Shown here: positions 17,297-25,191 of the stretch, in pieces
Position numbering within the stretch: position 1 is the stretch's first letter
Layout of the letters: each line of letters opens with the position of its first letter
Source of the DNA: Flavobacterium hydrocarbonoxydans
Lineage (GTDB): Bacteria > Bacteroidota > Bacteroidia > Flavobacteriales > Flavobacteriaceae
Length of the DNA: 64,000 nt
Assembly (NCBI RefSeq): GCF_009789235.1
Contig: NZ_WSTB01000002.1
Location: forward strand, 620,001-684,000
Direction: 5' to 3'
Translations under genes and position numbers: made by a program
The notes under the pieces: generated by a model
What the model saw: the letters and a program-made list of their open reading frames with translations, nothing else
The model's database searches: none
What the model was told of the DNA's origin: nothing

Positions 17297-18492
17297 CAGT
17301 CTTTTGAAAATATAAGAGTGGAACAATTTCCTCCAAAACCAAATGAGTTGGAGAGAACGTGTTCAATATTTTTGTTTTTTAATGTGGTTTGCGGCTGCAA
17401 ATCGAATTCTTCCATTGGAGTTTCAAAATTCAAATTGGGGTAAACAATTCCGTTCTGAATTGCCAAAACGCTGTAAACCGCCTCGATTGCTGCAGCAGCA
17501 GCCAGAGTATGTCCTGTAAAAGGTTTTGTAGAACTGAAATCAGGCACTTTTTCATCCTGGTAAATCCGAAGAATTGCTCTTCCTTCAGACAAATCATTAT
17601 TGGGAGTTGCGGTTCCGTGTACATTGATATAGTCAATTTCAGAAGGCTTTAAACCAGAGATTTCAAAAGCTTTTTTCATCGCCAGAAAAGCACCATCGCC
17701 ATTTTCTGAAGAAGCCGTTTGGTGAAACGCATCATTGGCATTTCCGTAACCTGAAACTCTTGCCAGCACTTTTTTGTTTTGTTTTTTTACGATTTCATCA
17801 GATTCCAAAACCAAAAAAGCGGCTGCTTCCCCTAAGTTCAAACCTTTACGATTGTTGTCAAAAGGTTTGTTATAACCGTCTGATAAAATCATCAAAGTTT
17901 TAAATCCGTTGATGGTAAATTTTGCCAAAGCATCGGTTCCGCCTACAATTACGCGGTCCAGTTTTCCGTTTTTAATCAGTCGCGCACCCAGCATAATGGC
18001 GTTTGCTGCTGATGAGCAAGCGGTGCTTATAGTGGTTACCATTCCTTTCAGGCCTAATTCATTGGCAATTTTTTCAGCAACATCGCCACCATCGTGACAA
18101 CCAATGTATTTGATAAGCTCGGGATTTGTAAAATAATCGTAATAATGTTTTTCGGTCATGTCCATTCCGCCCACACTGGTGGCCGAAATAAGTCCTGTTC
18201 TGAATTCGTTTATCGAAGAAATTCCGGCATTTTCAACTGCTTGTTTAGCAGCCAAAGTCCCTATAAGTGCTGTTCTCGAAAAATTGTTGTCAGCAGTAAG
18301 TTGCAATTCGTCAATCAGTTCCTGATTGGTTTTCTTGATTTCGCCTACCTTAATAACATCTGCATGAACGGTTGTAATATTTTCGATGCGTGTTATAGCA
18401 AGCTTTTCATTACGTAATGAATCGAAATTTTCTTCGACGGAATTTCCAATCGAAGACAGTATTCCCATTCCTGTTATTGCAACACCTTTCAT
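17296..18492 (-). CDS. Beta-ketoacyl-ACP synthase (FabF/KAS II type)
   Basis: 398 residues with a complete ketosynthase triad: Cys in STACSSAANA, His in VHGTATPNND and His in FTGHTLAAAA. It condenses malonyl-ACP with the growing chain; here it probably elongates the aryl polyene together with the inactive homologue encoded immediately downstream (overlap at 17296). The gap 18493-18591 upstream contains inverted repeats of the TTTAGATT/AATCTAAA kind and no gene. Confidence 0.9.
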   Translation of the reverse strand: MKGVAITGMGILSSIGNSVEENFDSLRNEKLAITRIENITTVHADVIKVGEIKKTNQELIDELQLTADNNFSRTALIGTLAAKQAVENAGISSINEFRTGLISATSVGGMDMTEKHYYDYFTNPELIKYIGCHDGGDVAEKIANELGLKGMVTTISTACSSAANAIMLGARLIKNGKLDRVIVGGTDALAKFTINGFKTLMILSDGYNKPFDNNRKGLNLGEAAAFLVLESDEIVKKQNKKVLARVSGYGNANDAFHQTASSENGDGAFLAMKKAFEISGLKPSEIDYINVHGTATPNNDLSEGRAILRIYQDEKVPDFSSTKPFTGHTLAAAAAIEAVYSVLAIQNGIVYPNLNFETPMEEFDLQPQTTLKNKNIEHVLSNSFGFGGNCSTLIFSKD

Positions 18493-18591
18493 TCTATTTT
18501 AGAATTTAGATTTATGAATTTAGATTTGTAGCACATTTAAATTAGATTTTAAAATATCTGTAAAAGAAATCTAAAATCTAAACTCTAAAAT

Positions 18592-18849
18592 TTATTTTGT
18601 TCTGTTAGCGCTAATGTAAGCCGCCATGCTTTCGATAGACTGAAAAATCACTTTTCCTTCTTTTGGGTCCACCAGTTTAATTCCGTAATCTTTATCCAAA
18701 ATGACAATCAATTCCAGTGCATCAATGGAATCTAAACCTAAACCGTCACCAAATAACGGATCGTTATCTGCAATATCTTCTATAGCAATATCTTCAAGGT
18801 TTAAAGTGGTGATGATTTTATTTTTTAATTCTAGTTTTAATGCTTCCAT
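18592..18849 (-). CDS. Acyl carrier protein
   Basis: 85 residues, acidic, with the phosphopantetheine attachment motif GLDSIDALEL (Ser40). It carries the growing polyene chain as a thioester. It starts 1 base after the stop of the upstream ketosynthase-like gene. It is one of two carrier proteins in the cluster (the other at 31201-31455), consistent with separate carriers for the aryl polyene and the resorcinol acyl chains, although which is which cannot be told. Confidence 0.92.
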   Translation of the reverse strand: MEALKLELKNKIITTLNLEDIAIEDIADNDPLFGDGLGLDSIDALELIVILDKDYGIKLVDPKEGKVIFQSIESMAAYISANRTK

Positions 18850-18850
18850 G

Positions 18851-19465
18851 TTATTTATTGTATAAAGTATTGATAGTTTCGTTTGTGTATTTTTCGTTTT
18901 CCTGTGCGCTTATCGTGCAAAGAAACGCTTTGTAATTGTCATTAAAAAATTCGACCCAGCCACAAAGCACAGTTTCGGCTTTACCTGAATGGAGCAGAAT
19001 GTTTGAATAATTCGACATAAATTCGGTGTTAAAGACATCAAATATAAAGAAAGAATTTTCACTTTTCAGCTGATGGCGGATACTTATTTCGCCCAGACAA
19101 ATATTTGGCAGCGTATAAACAAAAACCGCCGGACTCGGATAATAGTTTTCTTTGTCCGAAATGGATTCCTGATATTTCACATCGGTGTCTAAACTCGAAG
19201 ATTTATTGGCCAAAACCAAGGCAATATTATTCTCTAGCTCGGTTGAAGTAATCGGACTCAAAAGCAACTCAGCACCTAAAAAAGCCAGTTTGCTCAAAGC
19301 GTCCATTTTGAAAAACTTTGGATATTGCATTTCAAAATTACGATACGCTTGTTTGGAGAAATCTGCAAATTCGGTAGGCTCTGTTTTGAAAACAGAAGTT
19401 CCGTTCAAAACAATTTCGTTGTTTTGGATGGTGCAATAGGATTGTATGTATGTTTTTTGAGTCAT
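18851..19465 (-). CDS. Short ketosynthase-like protein without catalytic residues
   Basis: 204 residues resembling only the N-terminal part of ketosynthases (FKMDALSKLAFLGAELLL, IALVLANKSSSLDTD, SPAVFVYTLPNICLGEISI). The normal family length is about 400 and there is no nucleophile Cys motif or HGT motif. Proteins of this size occur as separate genes beside ketosynthases in flexirubin clusters, so it is more likely a dedicated partner than a broken gene. The frame is intact and spacing to the carrier protein gene is 1 base. Confidence 0.65.
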   Translation of the reverse strand: MTQKTYIQSYCTIQNNEIVLNGTSVFKTEPTEFADFSKQAYRNFEMQYPKFFKMDALSKLAFLGAELLLSPITSTELENNIALVLANKSSSLDTDVKYQESISDKENYYPSPAVFVYTLPNICLGEISIRHQLKSENSFFIFDVFNTEFMSNYSNILLHSGKAETVLCGWVEFFNDNYKAFLCTISAQENEKYTNETINTLYNK

Positions 19466-19466
19466 T

Positions 19467-19949
19467 TTATTTTATATAATCTTTTGCATCATATGCATCA
19501 ATAGGAAAATCTTCCTCAGTTACTGATTTATAAAAAAAAGTTCCAATACTCATTTTTAGATCAATGTAAATTTTATTTAAATCTTCAATATTTTCCTCTT
19601 CCCAAAGAATGTCGTGAAAAATATATCCAACATTCATTGTTTTGGTATTTAAAACAATTGGATCGCCATTTGCGCCAGAACCAATTATTACTAAATCTTT
19701 TTTATAGATTTCTTTATTCTCTTCTTCAAGATTTTCAACTCCGATTTCATTAATACAATTAAAGTAGATATTTCCAAATTTAATTTCTTCTGTAAATGAA
19801 AACGTTTTGAAAAACGCGATTACTTCAGAAGATAGATTTATACTTTCTAAAAACTCAATTGTTTTATCGGTTAATTTAGTTACTTCAGTTGAGTTATTAA
19901 ATTTTTGAATTTTTAATGCTTCTTTAAAAAGAGATTCGTCTAAACTCAT
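19467..19949 (-). CDS. SUKH/SMI1-KNR4-like protein (tentative)
   Basis: 160 residues, acidic. The stretch LVIIGSGANGDPIVLNTKTM followed by VGYIFHDILWEE matches the style of SMI1/KNR4 (SUKH) proteins: a GxGxxGDPI-type turn after an acidic strand. Many SUKH proteins are immunity factors against secreted toxins, but no toxin gene is visible here. It is co-oriented with and 1 base from the ketosynthase-like gene, yet upstream it faces two palindromes and a plus-strand small ORF. It looks like a passenger in the pigment cluster rather than a biosynthetic gene. Confidence 0.6.
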   Translation of the reverse strand: MSLDESLFKEALKIQKFNNSTEVTKLTDKTIEFLESINLSSEVIAFFKTFSFTEEIKFGNIYFNCINEIGVENLEEENKEIYKKDLVIIGSGANGDPIVLNTKTMNVGYIFHDILWEEENIEDLNKIYIDLKMSIGTFFYKSVTEEDFPIDAYDAKDYIK

Positions 19950-19964
19950 TTATCTTATGTTTTG

Positions 19965-20027
19965 AACTTGTAAAGATTATTTACAAGTTGAATTTTAATT
20001 TGAACTGTTCGGAATTTCCGAACAGTT
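19965..20027. repeat. Two adjacent perfect palindromes
   Basis: Palindrome A has arms AACTTGTAAA (19965-19974) and TTTACAAGTT (19980-19989) around GATTA. Palindrome B has arms AACTGTTCGGAA (20003-20014) and TTCCGAACAGTT (20016-20027) around a single T. Both lie between the divergent starts of the SUKH-like gene (19949, minus) and the small ORF (20082, plus). They could be operators, the outward-facing ends of a small mobile island, or hairpins. Confidence 0.8.
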
Positions 20028-20066
20028 GATTATAAAATTTTAAATCAAACAATTCTTTAATTTTTA

Positions 20067-20074
20067 TAGATTTG
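20067..20074 (+). promoter_or_regulatory. Candidate -7 element TAGATTTG
   Basis: Matches the Bacteroidetes TAnnTTTG -7 consensus and ends 7 bases before the ATG of the small ORF at 20082. No convincing TTG lies at the expected upstream distance, so support is partial. Confidence 0.4.
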
Positions 20075-20081
20075 TTATTGT

Positions 20082-20270
20082 ATGAAATTCTATGAAAAAT
20101 ATCCGCAATTAAAACAAAAAGATTTTTTATCAAAAGTTCTTGTTAATACAGTATTTTCTACAATGTCTTTAGAAAATCAACAAGTTCCAAAAATAAGGAT
20201 TATTAAAATTGTCGATGCTGTTTTAAAGGAAAAAGAACTAAAAGGAACTGCTTTTTTTACAAAAGAATAA
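20082..20270 (+). CDS. Small uncharacterised ORF on the opposite strand
   Basis: 62 residues, basic and helix-prone (MKFYEKYPQLKQKDFLSKVL...), ending 7 bases before the stop codon of the convergent ketosynthase gene. Reasons to believe it: a TAnnTTTG element just upstream, a normal amino-acid composition, and lack of overlap with any other gene. It is the only plus-strand gene candidate inside 1683-36150. No family is recognised. It could be a small regulator or a remnant. Confidence 0.45.
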   Translation: MKFYEKYPQLKQKDFLSKVLVNTVFSTMSLENQQVPKIRIIKIVDAVLKEKELKGTAFFTKE

Positions 20271-20277
20271 TTCCATA

Positions 20278-21417
20278 TTACTTCACTTTCTCAAAAACCA
20301 CAGCCGTATTACAACCGCCAAATCCAGAAGCAGTCTTCAAAAAATATTCAATAAAAACTTCTTCATTTTTCTGAATGACATTGATGGATTCGCTTACGCC
20401 AATTTCATCAAAACCTTTCGATTCAAAAAGTATATTTTTATTCGCTGATTCAATGGCAATTACGGTCTCCAACAATCCTGAAGCGCCTAATGTGTGGCCG
20501 TAAAAACCTTTCAGACTATTTACCGGAATATTTTGCAAACCTAAACGACTCAAAGCAATGGCTTCCATTTCGTCGTTAAACGGAGTTGCGGTTCCGTGAG
20601 CCGAAATATAATCGAGTTTTTGTCCGTCAATTTGGGCTTCTTTCAACGCATTCTGAATACTTCTGAACAAACCTTCGCCAGTTCTTGAAGGTCCCGAAAT
20701 ATGATTGGCATCGTTTATAGAACTGTCGCCAATCACTTTTATTTTAGCAGTTGCAGGATTCGCCGAAACCAAAACAGCGGCTGTTGCTTCGCCCAAACTT
20801 ACACCCGTTCTGTTTTTAGAATACGGTTTGCAGGGTGAGTCGCTCATGGCCTGAAAGGCATTAAAACCAGACAGGACAAATTCGGATACTTCATCGCCGG
20901 CAATCACAAAAGCATGGTCATACAGTTCTGACTGAATGATTCTTTTGGCTATTGAAACAGCTAAAATTCCCGAAACACAAGCATTCGAAACTACGATTGG
21001 CTGTGTTTTAAATCCGAAGAAATCGGCAACATTTTTTGCCAAAACATCCAAATGTGCGGTCTTGAAACTTTCTTCAGAATCGTTTTGTAAAGCGGTAACA
21101 TTTCCTTTGGTGGTCGAAAGTATAAAAGCCACTTTCGAATCTAAATCAATTTCAGCTTTTTTGATAATCGGCTCTAAAGCCAAAATCATCATTTTTTCTA
21201 ATCTTGAATATTTTGTTGCAGTGCTAATTTTCGCGAAAGCATTATCTATTTTTTCTTCAGAAATGATTGCCGCGTAAAAAGGAGCGGGCATCAAAGAAGT
21301 ATTTTCATGCAATTGAATACCAGACTCACCACGCAAAATAGCATCGATGTTCGATTGAACATCAAAACCTAAAGGCGTGATACAATTGGTTTGCGTGATG
21401 TATATTTCTTTTGTCAT
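20278..21417 (-). CDS. Beta-ketoacyl-ACP synthase (FabF/KAS I-II type)
   Basis: 379 residues with a complete triad: Cys in VSNACVSGI, His in SAHGTATPFND and His in FYGHTLGASG. The N-terminus (ITQTNCITPLGFDVQSN) is normal for the family. It is one of three active FabF-type synthases in the cluster (also 17296-18492 and 31448-32683), likely for priming or elongation of the aryl or alkyl chains. The 318-base gap upstream (21418-21735) holds repeats only. Confidence 0.9.
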   Translation of the reverse strand: MTKEIYITQTNCITPLGFDVQSNIDAILRGESGIQLHENTSLMPAPFYAAIISEEKIDNAFAKISTATKYSRLEKMMILALEPIIKKAEIDLDSKVAFILSTTKGNVTALQNDSEESFKTAHLDVLAKNVADFFGFKTQPIVVSNACVSGILAVSIAKRIIQSELYDHAFVIAGDEVSEFVLSGFNAFQAMSDSPCKPYSKNRTGVSLGEATAAVLVSANPATAKIKVIGDSSINDANHISGPSRTGEGLFRSIQNALKEAQIDGQKLDYISAHGTATPFNDEMEAIALSRLGLQNIPVNSLKGFYGHTLGASGLLETVIAIESANKNILFESKGFDEIGVSESINVIQKNEEVFIEYFLKTASGFGGCNTAVVFEKVK

Positions 21418-21432
21418 TTTATATTTTTTATT

Positions 21433-21460
21433 CCTGCAAGGTTTCCAAAACCTTGTAGGT
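21433..21460. repeat. CAAGGTTT/AAACCTTG palindrome, inverted copy
   Basis: CCTGCAAGGTTTCC followed by AAAACCTTGTAGGT: a hairpin-forming element. The same element occurs in opposite orientation at 21567-21594 and 21666-21693. It is probably a dispersed intergenic palindrome of this genome. Confidence 0.75.
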
Positions 21461-21555
21461 ATGTTTTTTATGCTTTATCTATAAAAAATGGCACGCAGAT
21501 TCTACAGATTAAAGCAGATTTACACTGATTTCTATTTTTGCATTACGTGTTTCTA

Positions 21556-21753
21556 TTCTTTGTAATACCTACAAGGTTTTGGAAACCTTGCAGGAGAGAA
21601 ACATTTAGATTTGTGAAAATCTGTGCAATCTGTGTTTTACTTCAGCAATCCCACTTCTTTGTAATACCTACAAGGTTTTGGAAACCTTGCAGGAGAGAAA
21701 CATTTAGATTTGTGAAAATCTGTGCAATCTGTGTTTTACTTCAATAATCCCAC
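21556..21753. repeat. 99-bp direct tandem duplication
   Basis: Two consecutive 99-bp copies (about 21556-21654 and 21655-21753) differ at very few bases (for example CAGCAATCCC against CAATAATCCC). Each holds one CAAGGTTT palindrome, a 'gatttgtgaaaatctgtgcaatctgtg' type stretch (sites near 21609 and 21708) and the last codons of the thioesterase gene. The right copy contains the real stop codon at 21736; the left copy is a duplicated tail lying beyond it. The only open frame across it, on the plus strand, is repeat-made and not a gene. Confidence 0.9.
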
Positions 21754-22185
21754 TTTTCGTTTCCATTCTTCATAAAAAGGCGGATTCGTCAACATTAAAT
21801 TTCCTTCTTTATCTAAAAAAACCTGAACCGTTTCACCTGTGCAGGCAACCTCGCCTTTGGCATCAATAATCTTAAAACGATAAATCATTTTGGCAGCGGG
21901 CGTGTCAACAACGGTTGTTTCTATTGTCACGACATCGCCGTAACGCAATGATAATTTATGCTCGCATTTTGATTTTACAATGGGTGTGGTGTAACCGGTA
22001 TTGCCAATGTCCAAATATGTAAGTCCGTGTTGGCGGCCAAACGCTTCCCGTCCGTCTTCAAAATAAGTTATATAATTGCCGTGCCACACGATTCCTAATG
22101 GATCAGTTTCGTTAAACCGAATTCTGATTTTATGCGAAACGGTCAGCGCGGTTGCCTCGTCATACTGTTCTTTTCTTTTTGTCAT
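21736..22185 (-). CDS. Acyl-CoA/acyl-ACP thioesterase (4HBT hotdog family)
   Basis: 149 residues with the 4-hydroxybenzoyl-CoA thioesterase/YbgC pattern RFNETDPLGIVWHGNY (candidate catalytic Asp29) and YFEDGREAFGRQHGL. It probably releases or edits thioester intermediates in the pigment pathway. Its first 26 bases overlap the 3' end of the ABC permease gene (22160-22185). Its last codons lie inside the 99-bp duplication. Confidence 0.88.
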   Translation of the reverse strand: MTKRKEQYDEATALTVSHKIRIRFNETDPLGIVWHGNYITYFEDGREAFGRQHGLTYLDIGNTGYTTPIVKSKCEHKLSLRYGDVVTIETTVVDTPAAKMIYRFKIIDAKGEVACTGETVQVFLDKEGNLMLTNPPFYEEWKRKVGLLK

Positions 22186-23443
22186 AAAATAATGCGATGG
22201 ATGTGGTGATTATAAAGAACAAAAATAACAAACTTATTTTTGGAATGATTTCGAGGAAAGAAACGTTGCGTAATAAAACGTCGTAAAAAGCTTCTAATCC
22301 CCAGTTCATAGGCGATGATTTGGCGATAATCTGCATGATGGTGGGCATGGCAAAAACAGGTACCCAAATACCGCCAATGGCCGCTAAAATAATCACGCTT
22401 GTCGCGCCAAAAGGAGCTGATTGTTCTTGTGTATTGGCAATAGTGCCTAATAAAATTCCAAATCCGATGGCGGCAAATCCTGAAAATAAAGCCACGACAC
22501 TCATTAAAATCAAATGTCCTTCGATATTCAAAGAAGGCAAACCAATATGCGGGAATAGAAAAATCGCCACAGCCACCATCATATAAAACTGAATCATACA
22601 AATGGCAGAATACGTAATAGTTTTGCCGATTATGACAATCAGGTTCGAAACCGGATTGGTCAGCAATCGGACAAAAGTTCCTTGTGATTTTTCTTTTACA
22701 ATATTAATAGAAAGCGGAATCACAATAAAAAATATGGCAAAAAGCGTCCAGGCCGGAACGTTGTGCTGCACCGAATTGGGTTTGACTTCTTTATTGTTAA
22801 TTTTCGGAATTATTTCTTTGAAAGTAATAAAACTTTTTTGTTCAAATTGCGTGCTTTCTTCGCCTAATTGCTTTTGAAAAGTAGTATAAATAGATTGCGT
22901 TTCGATTTGCGAAATCATTTTGTCAATCGAACTCATGACCGCATTTTTGAAACTCATTTGTACCGCCGGGTCAAAATACAGTTTGACTTCTTTTTGCTTA
23001 ATGATTTTAGGTGTAGGAGCAGGAGCAACGCTATCGGTAAAACCCATACTGCTCACAATTTTTTCTACATTCTGATTGATTTTGGCCTGTAAATCAACAC
23101 TTAGTTTTTCAGGAATTACAATCGCTAATTGGTATTTTCCTTTGTTTACAGCTTCCTGCGCGATTGCTTCCGTAATGGGCTGATTGTCGATTTGAGTAAC
23201 AACGCTAAATAATTTGCTTTTTTCTAAATTGTCAAAAACCGTTTTCGAAACAGCTCCTTTATCTTTATCGACCAATAAAATCGGAATCTTATTATCGCTG
23301 ATGGTTTTAAAACTACTGTCCTGAATCAGCGTTACCGTGATTACAAGGACTAGAGGCATAATAAACAAAATGATTAAACCGCCTAAATCTCTTTTTAATA
23401 AAAGAAATTCTTTTACTACCGACATCCAGATTTTATATAACAT
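22160..23443 (-). CDS. ABC-2 type transporter permease
   Basis: 427 residues: one N-terminal membrane helix (about 18-40), a large extracytoplasmic domain (about 45-230) and five or six C-terminal helices, the usual layout for ABC-2 exporters of the YhhJ/drug-efflux type. It ends with a basic tail. It overlaps the ATPase gene by 11 bases upstream and the thioesterase gene by 26 bases downstream. Together with the ATPase it likely exports the pigment or a precursor lipid. Confidence 0.9.
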   Translation of the reverse strand: MLYKIWMSVVKEFLLLKRDLGGLIILFIMPLVLVITVTLIQDSSFKTISDNKIPILLVDKDKGAVSKTVFDNLEKSKLFSVVTQIDNQPITEAIAQEAVNKGKYQLAIVIPEKLSVDLQAKINQNVEKIVSSMGFTDSVAPAPTPKIIKQKEVKLYFDPAVQMSFKNAVMSSIDKMISQIETQSIYTTFQKQLGEESTQFEQKSFITFKEIIPKINNKEVKPNSVQHNVPAWTLFAIFFIVIPLSINIVKEKSQGTFVRLLTNPVSNLIVIIGKTITYSAICMIQFYMMVAVAIFLFPHIGLPSLNIEGHLILMSVVALFSGFAAIGFGILLGTIANTQEQSAPFGATSVIILAAIGGIWVPVFAMPTIMQIIAKSSPMNWGLEAFYDVLLRNVSFLEIIPKISLLFLFFIITTSIALFYDKKKRTV

Positions 23444-24185
23444 CTCTTAAATCTTTACCGGTTAATGAAATAAAAACTTCTTCGAGATTACGGGCTTCTT
23501 CAGTAGAAGCAATTAAGTCTGATGGGCTGCCCTGAGCGTAAATTTTACCGCGGTCTAAAATGGCAATAGTGTCGCAGAAATCTTCGGCTTCAGCCAAATG
23601 ATGGGAGGTATAAATAATCGTAGTTCCGTTTTGATTGAGAACTTTCAGATAATCGATAATCGCATTTTTTGATTGTACATCAACACCCACCGTTGGTTCA
23701 TCCAAAAACAAAACTTTTGGATTATGAAGGATTCCGGCAATCAGATTGACTCTGCGTTTCATTCCGCCCGAGAAGGTTTCGATACGTTTATCGGCAAATT
23801 TTAATAAACCCAAAAGATCCAAAGTTTCGATTACTTTGTCTTTTAAGTCCGAACCTTTCAAGCCGTACATACTTCCAAAATAATGCAGATTTTCTCTGGC
23901 GGTCAAAGTTGGATACAAAGCGTATTCCTGCGGCACAACACCAATGATTTTTTTGATTTTAGCAGCGTCGTTTTTGTAACTTAAATTATCAATGGTAAAT
24001 TGACCTGAAGTTGGTTTTATCAATCCGCAGAGCATGGAAATCAAAGTGGTTTTTCCAGCGCCATTCGGACCTAATAATCCAAAAATCTGACCTTCGTTTA
24101 TCTCCAGCGAAATATCGTTCAAAGAATACAGATCTGCATTTTTGTACTTTTTCGATAGTGATTCTATTTTAATGATGGATTGCAA
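23433..24185 (-). CDS. ABC transporter ATP-binding protein
   Basis: 250 residues with Walker A GPNGAGKTTL (about 38-47), signature FSGGMKRRV, Walker B VLFLDEPTVGVD and the switch His in TSHHLAEAE. It powers the ABC-2 permease encoded next (11-base overlap). The start appears to be TTG at 24183-24185, since no ATG lies near the N-terminus and the upstream gene ends at 24193. The assignment to DrrA/CcmA-type exporters rests on the pairing with an ABC-2 permease. Confidence 0.92.
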   Translation of the reverse strand: MQSIIKIESLSKKYKNADLYSLNDISLEINEGQIFGLLGPNGAGKTTLISMLCGLIKPTSGQFTIDNLSYKNDAAKIKKIIGVVPQEYALYPTLTARENLHYFGSMYGLKGSDLKDKVIETLDLLGLLKFADKRIETFSGGMKRRVNLIAGILHNPKVLFLDEPTVGVDVQSKNAIIDYLKVLNQNGTTIIYTSHHLAEAEDFCDTIAILDRGKIYAQGSPSDLIASTEEARNLEEVFISLTGKDLRDVI

Positions 24186-24192
24186 AATATCT

Positions 24193-25191
24193 TTAGCTAA
24201 TAGCTTTTTTTAGTTTTTTGAAAAAGATTTCTTCTCTATTGGCAATGCTCAGAAGTTCATCGGCAATAGTATTATAGGCGTCTTCTTTGGCGCTGCGGTT
24301 TTTGTAAATACGGGAAGCTTCTACAGCAAAATCTCGCCAGGAATCTCCAATTTGCGTCATTTCTTTCGAAAGATTTTTCAATTCTTCATTATTCAGAATA
24401 ACCGAAGCTTCCTGTAAAAATGCTGCATATATAAAACGGAAACCTCCGCCGCCAGTTCCAATTTCTTCCTGCATACGTACCATTTGCGCCAGGTAATGAT
24501 TTGCTTTTTTGGTACCATGTTTCACAGGCCATTTCCTGATTTGTCTGGATACAAATTTTATTCCGCGAACACCAATAATAGGCATTGGCGCGAGCATATC
24601 GCGACACGTATTTTTGATTCCTTTGATAATAGCGCTTTTCAAATCTACGGTTGTAGGAATGTTGATGGGGTAATACATTTGTCCTCTTGGAGCAAAGGCA
24701 CCCTTGGCAAAACGTACTTTATCTAATTCGTCGTGTGTAAGCGTTGTTACGTTTTCCATCACCGGGTCACTTATCAAATAATCCGTTTCGGTTTTACCGT
24801 AAACCACTAAATTGTGTGCATTGAAATGAAAGCGATATTCATCCGGAAAATAACTCAAATGATAAACACCAACTTGTAAACCAGTCGGAATATTATTTTT
24901 TAAATTTTCGTCCAAAGCTTTATTTGCATTGGAAACTGAAGAAAATTTTTGTCTTTTTATTTTTAGATGTAAACGACTCGCGACTTTATTAAAAATTTGA
25001 CCCGGTAAAGTTCTGTAACTAATTGCCGGAGCATAATTGACTTTTATAAAAGGCAAATACACGAAAAAAAGACCGGAACCAATACCAAAAACCATCGGTT
25101 CACTCAAGTTGAGTCCGCTGTTTTTTAACAAATTCGAAGCTACTCCATTTTCGCAATGAGCAGATTGATGGTGGGTGAAAGTCGTTTGCAT
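24193..25191 (-). CDS. BtrH-like acyltransferase-family protein
   Basis: 332 residues. The N-terminus TFTHHQSAHCENGVASNLL with a conserved Cys (Cys13) and a later NAHNLVVYG stretch resembles the BtrH N-terminal domain; the C-terminal half has the helical GTGGGGFRFIYAAFLQEA stretch of the associated DUF4872. BtrH itself transfers an acyl chain from a carrier protein to an aminoglycoside. In this cluster an ACP-to-alcohol transfer would be the ester-forming step that joins the polyene acid to the dialkylresorcinol. That function is inference. It overlaps its upstream neighbour as TAATG. Confidence 0.75.
   Translation of the reverse strand: MQTTFTHHQSAHCENGVASNLLKNSGLNLSEPMVFGIGSGLFFVYLPFIKVNYAPAISYRTLPGQIFNKVASRLHLKIKRQKFSSVSNANKALDENLKNNIPTGLQVGVYHLSYFPDEYRFHFNAHNLVVYGKTETDYLISDPVMENVTTLTHDELDKVRFAKGAFAPRGQMYYPINIPTTVDLKSAIIKGIKNTCRDMLAPMPIIGVRGIKFVSRQIRKWPVKHGTKKANHYLAQMVRMQEEIGTGGGGFRFIYAAFLQEASVILNNEELKNLSKEMTQIGDSWRDFAVEASRIYKNRSAKEDAYNTIADELLSIANREEIFFKKLKKAIS

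Noticed and set aside
21538..21747. 69-codon plus-strand ORF
   Set aside because: It is read through the 99-bp duplication, repeats its own peptide and opposes the thioesterase gene end.
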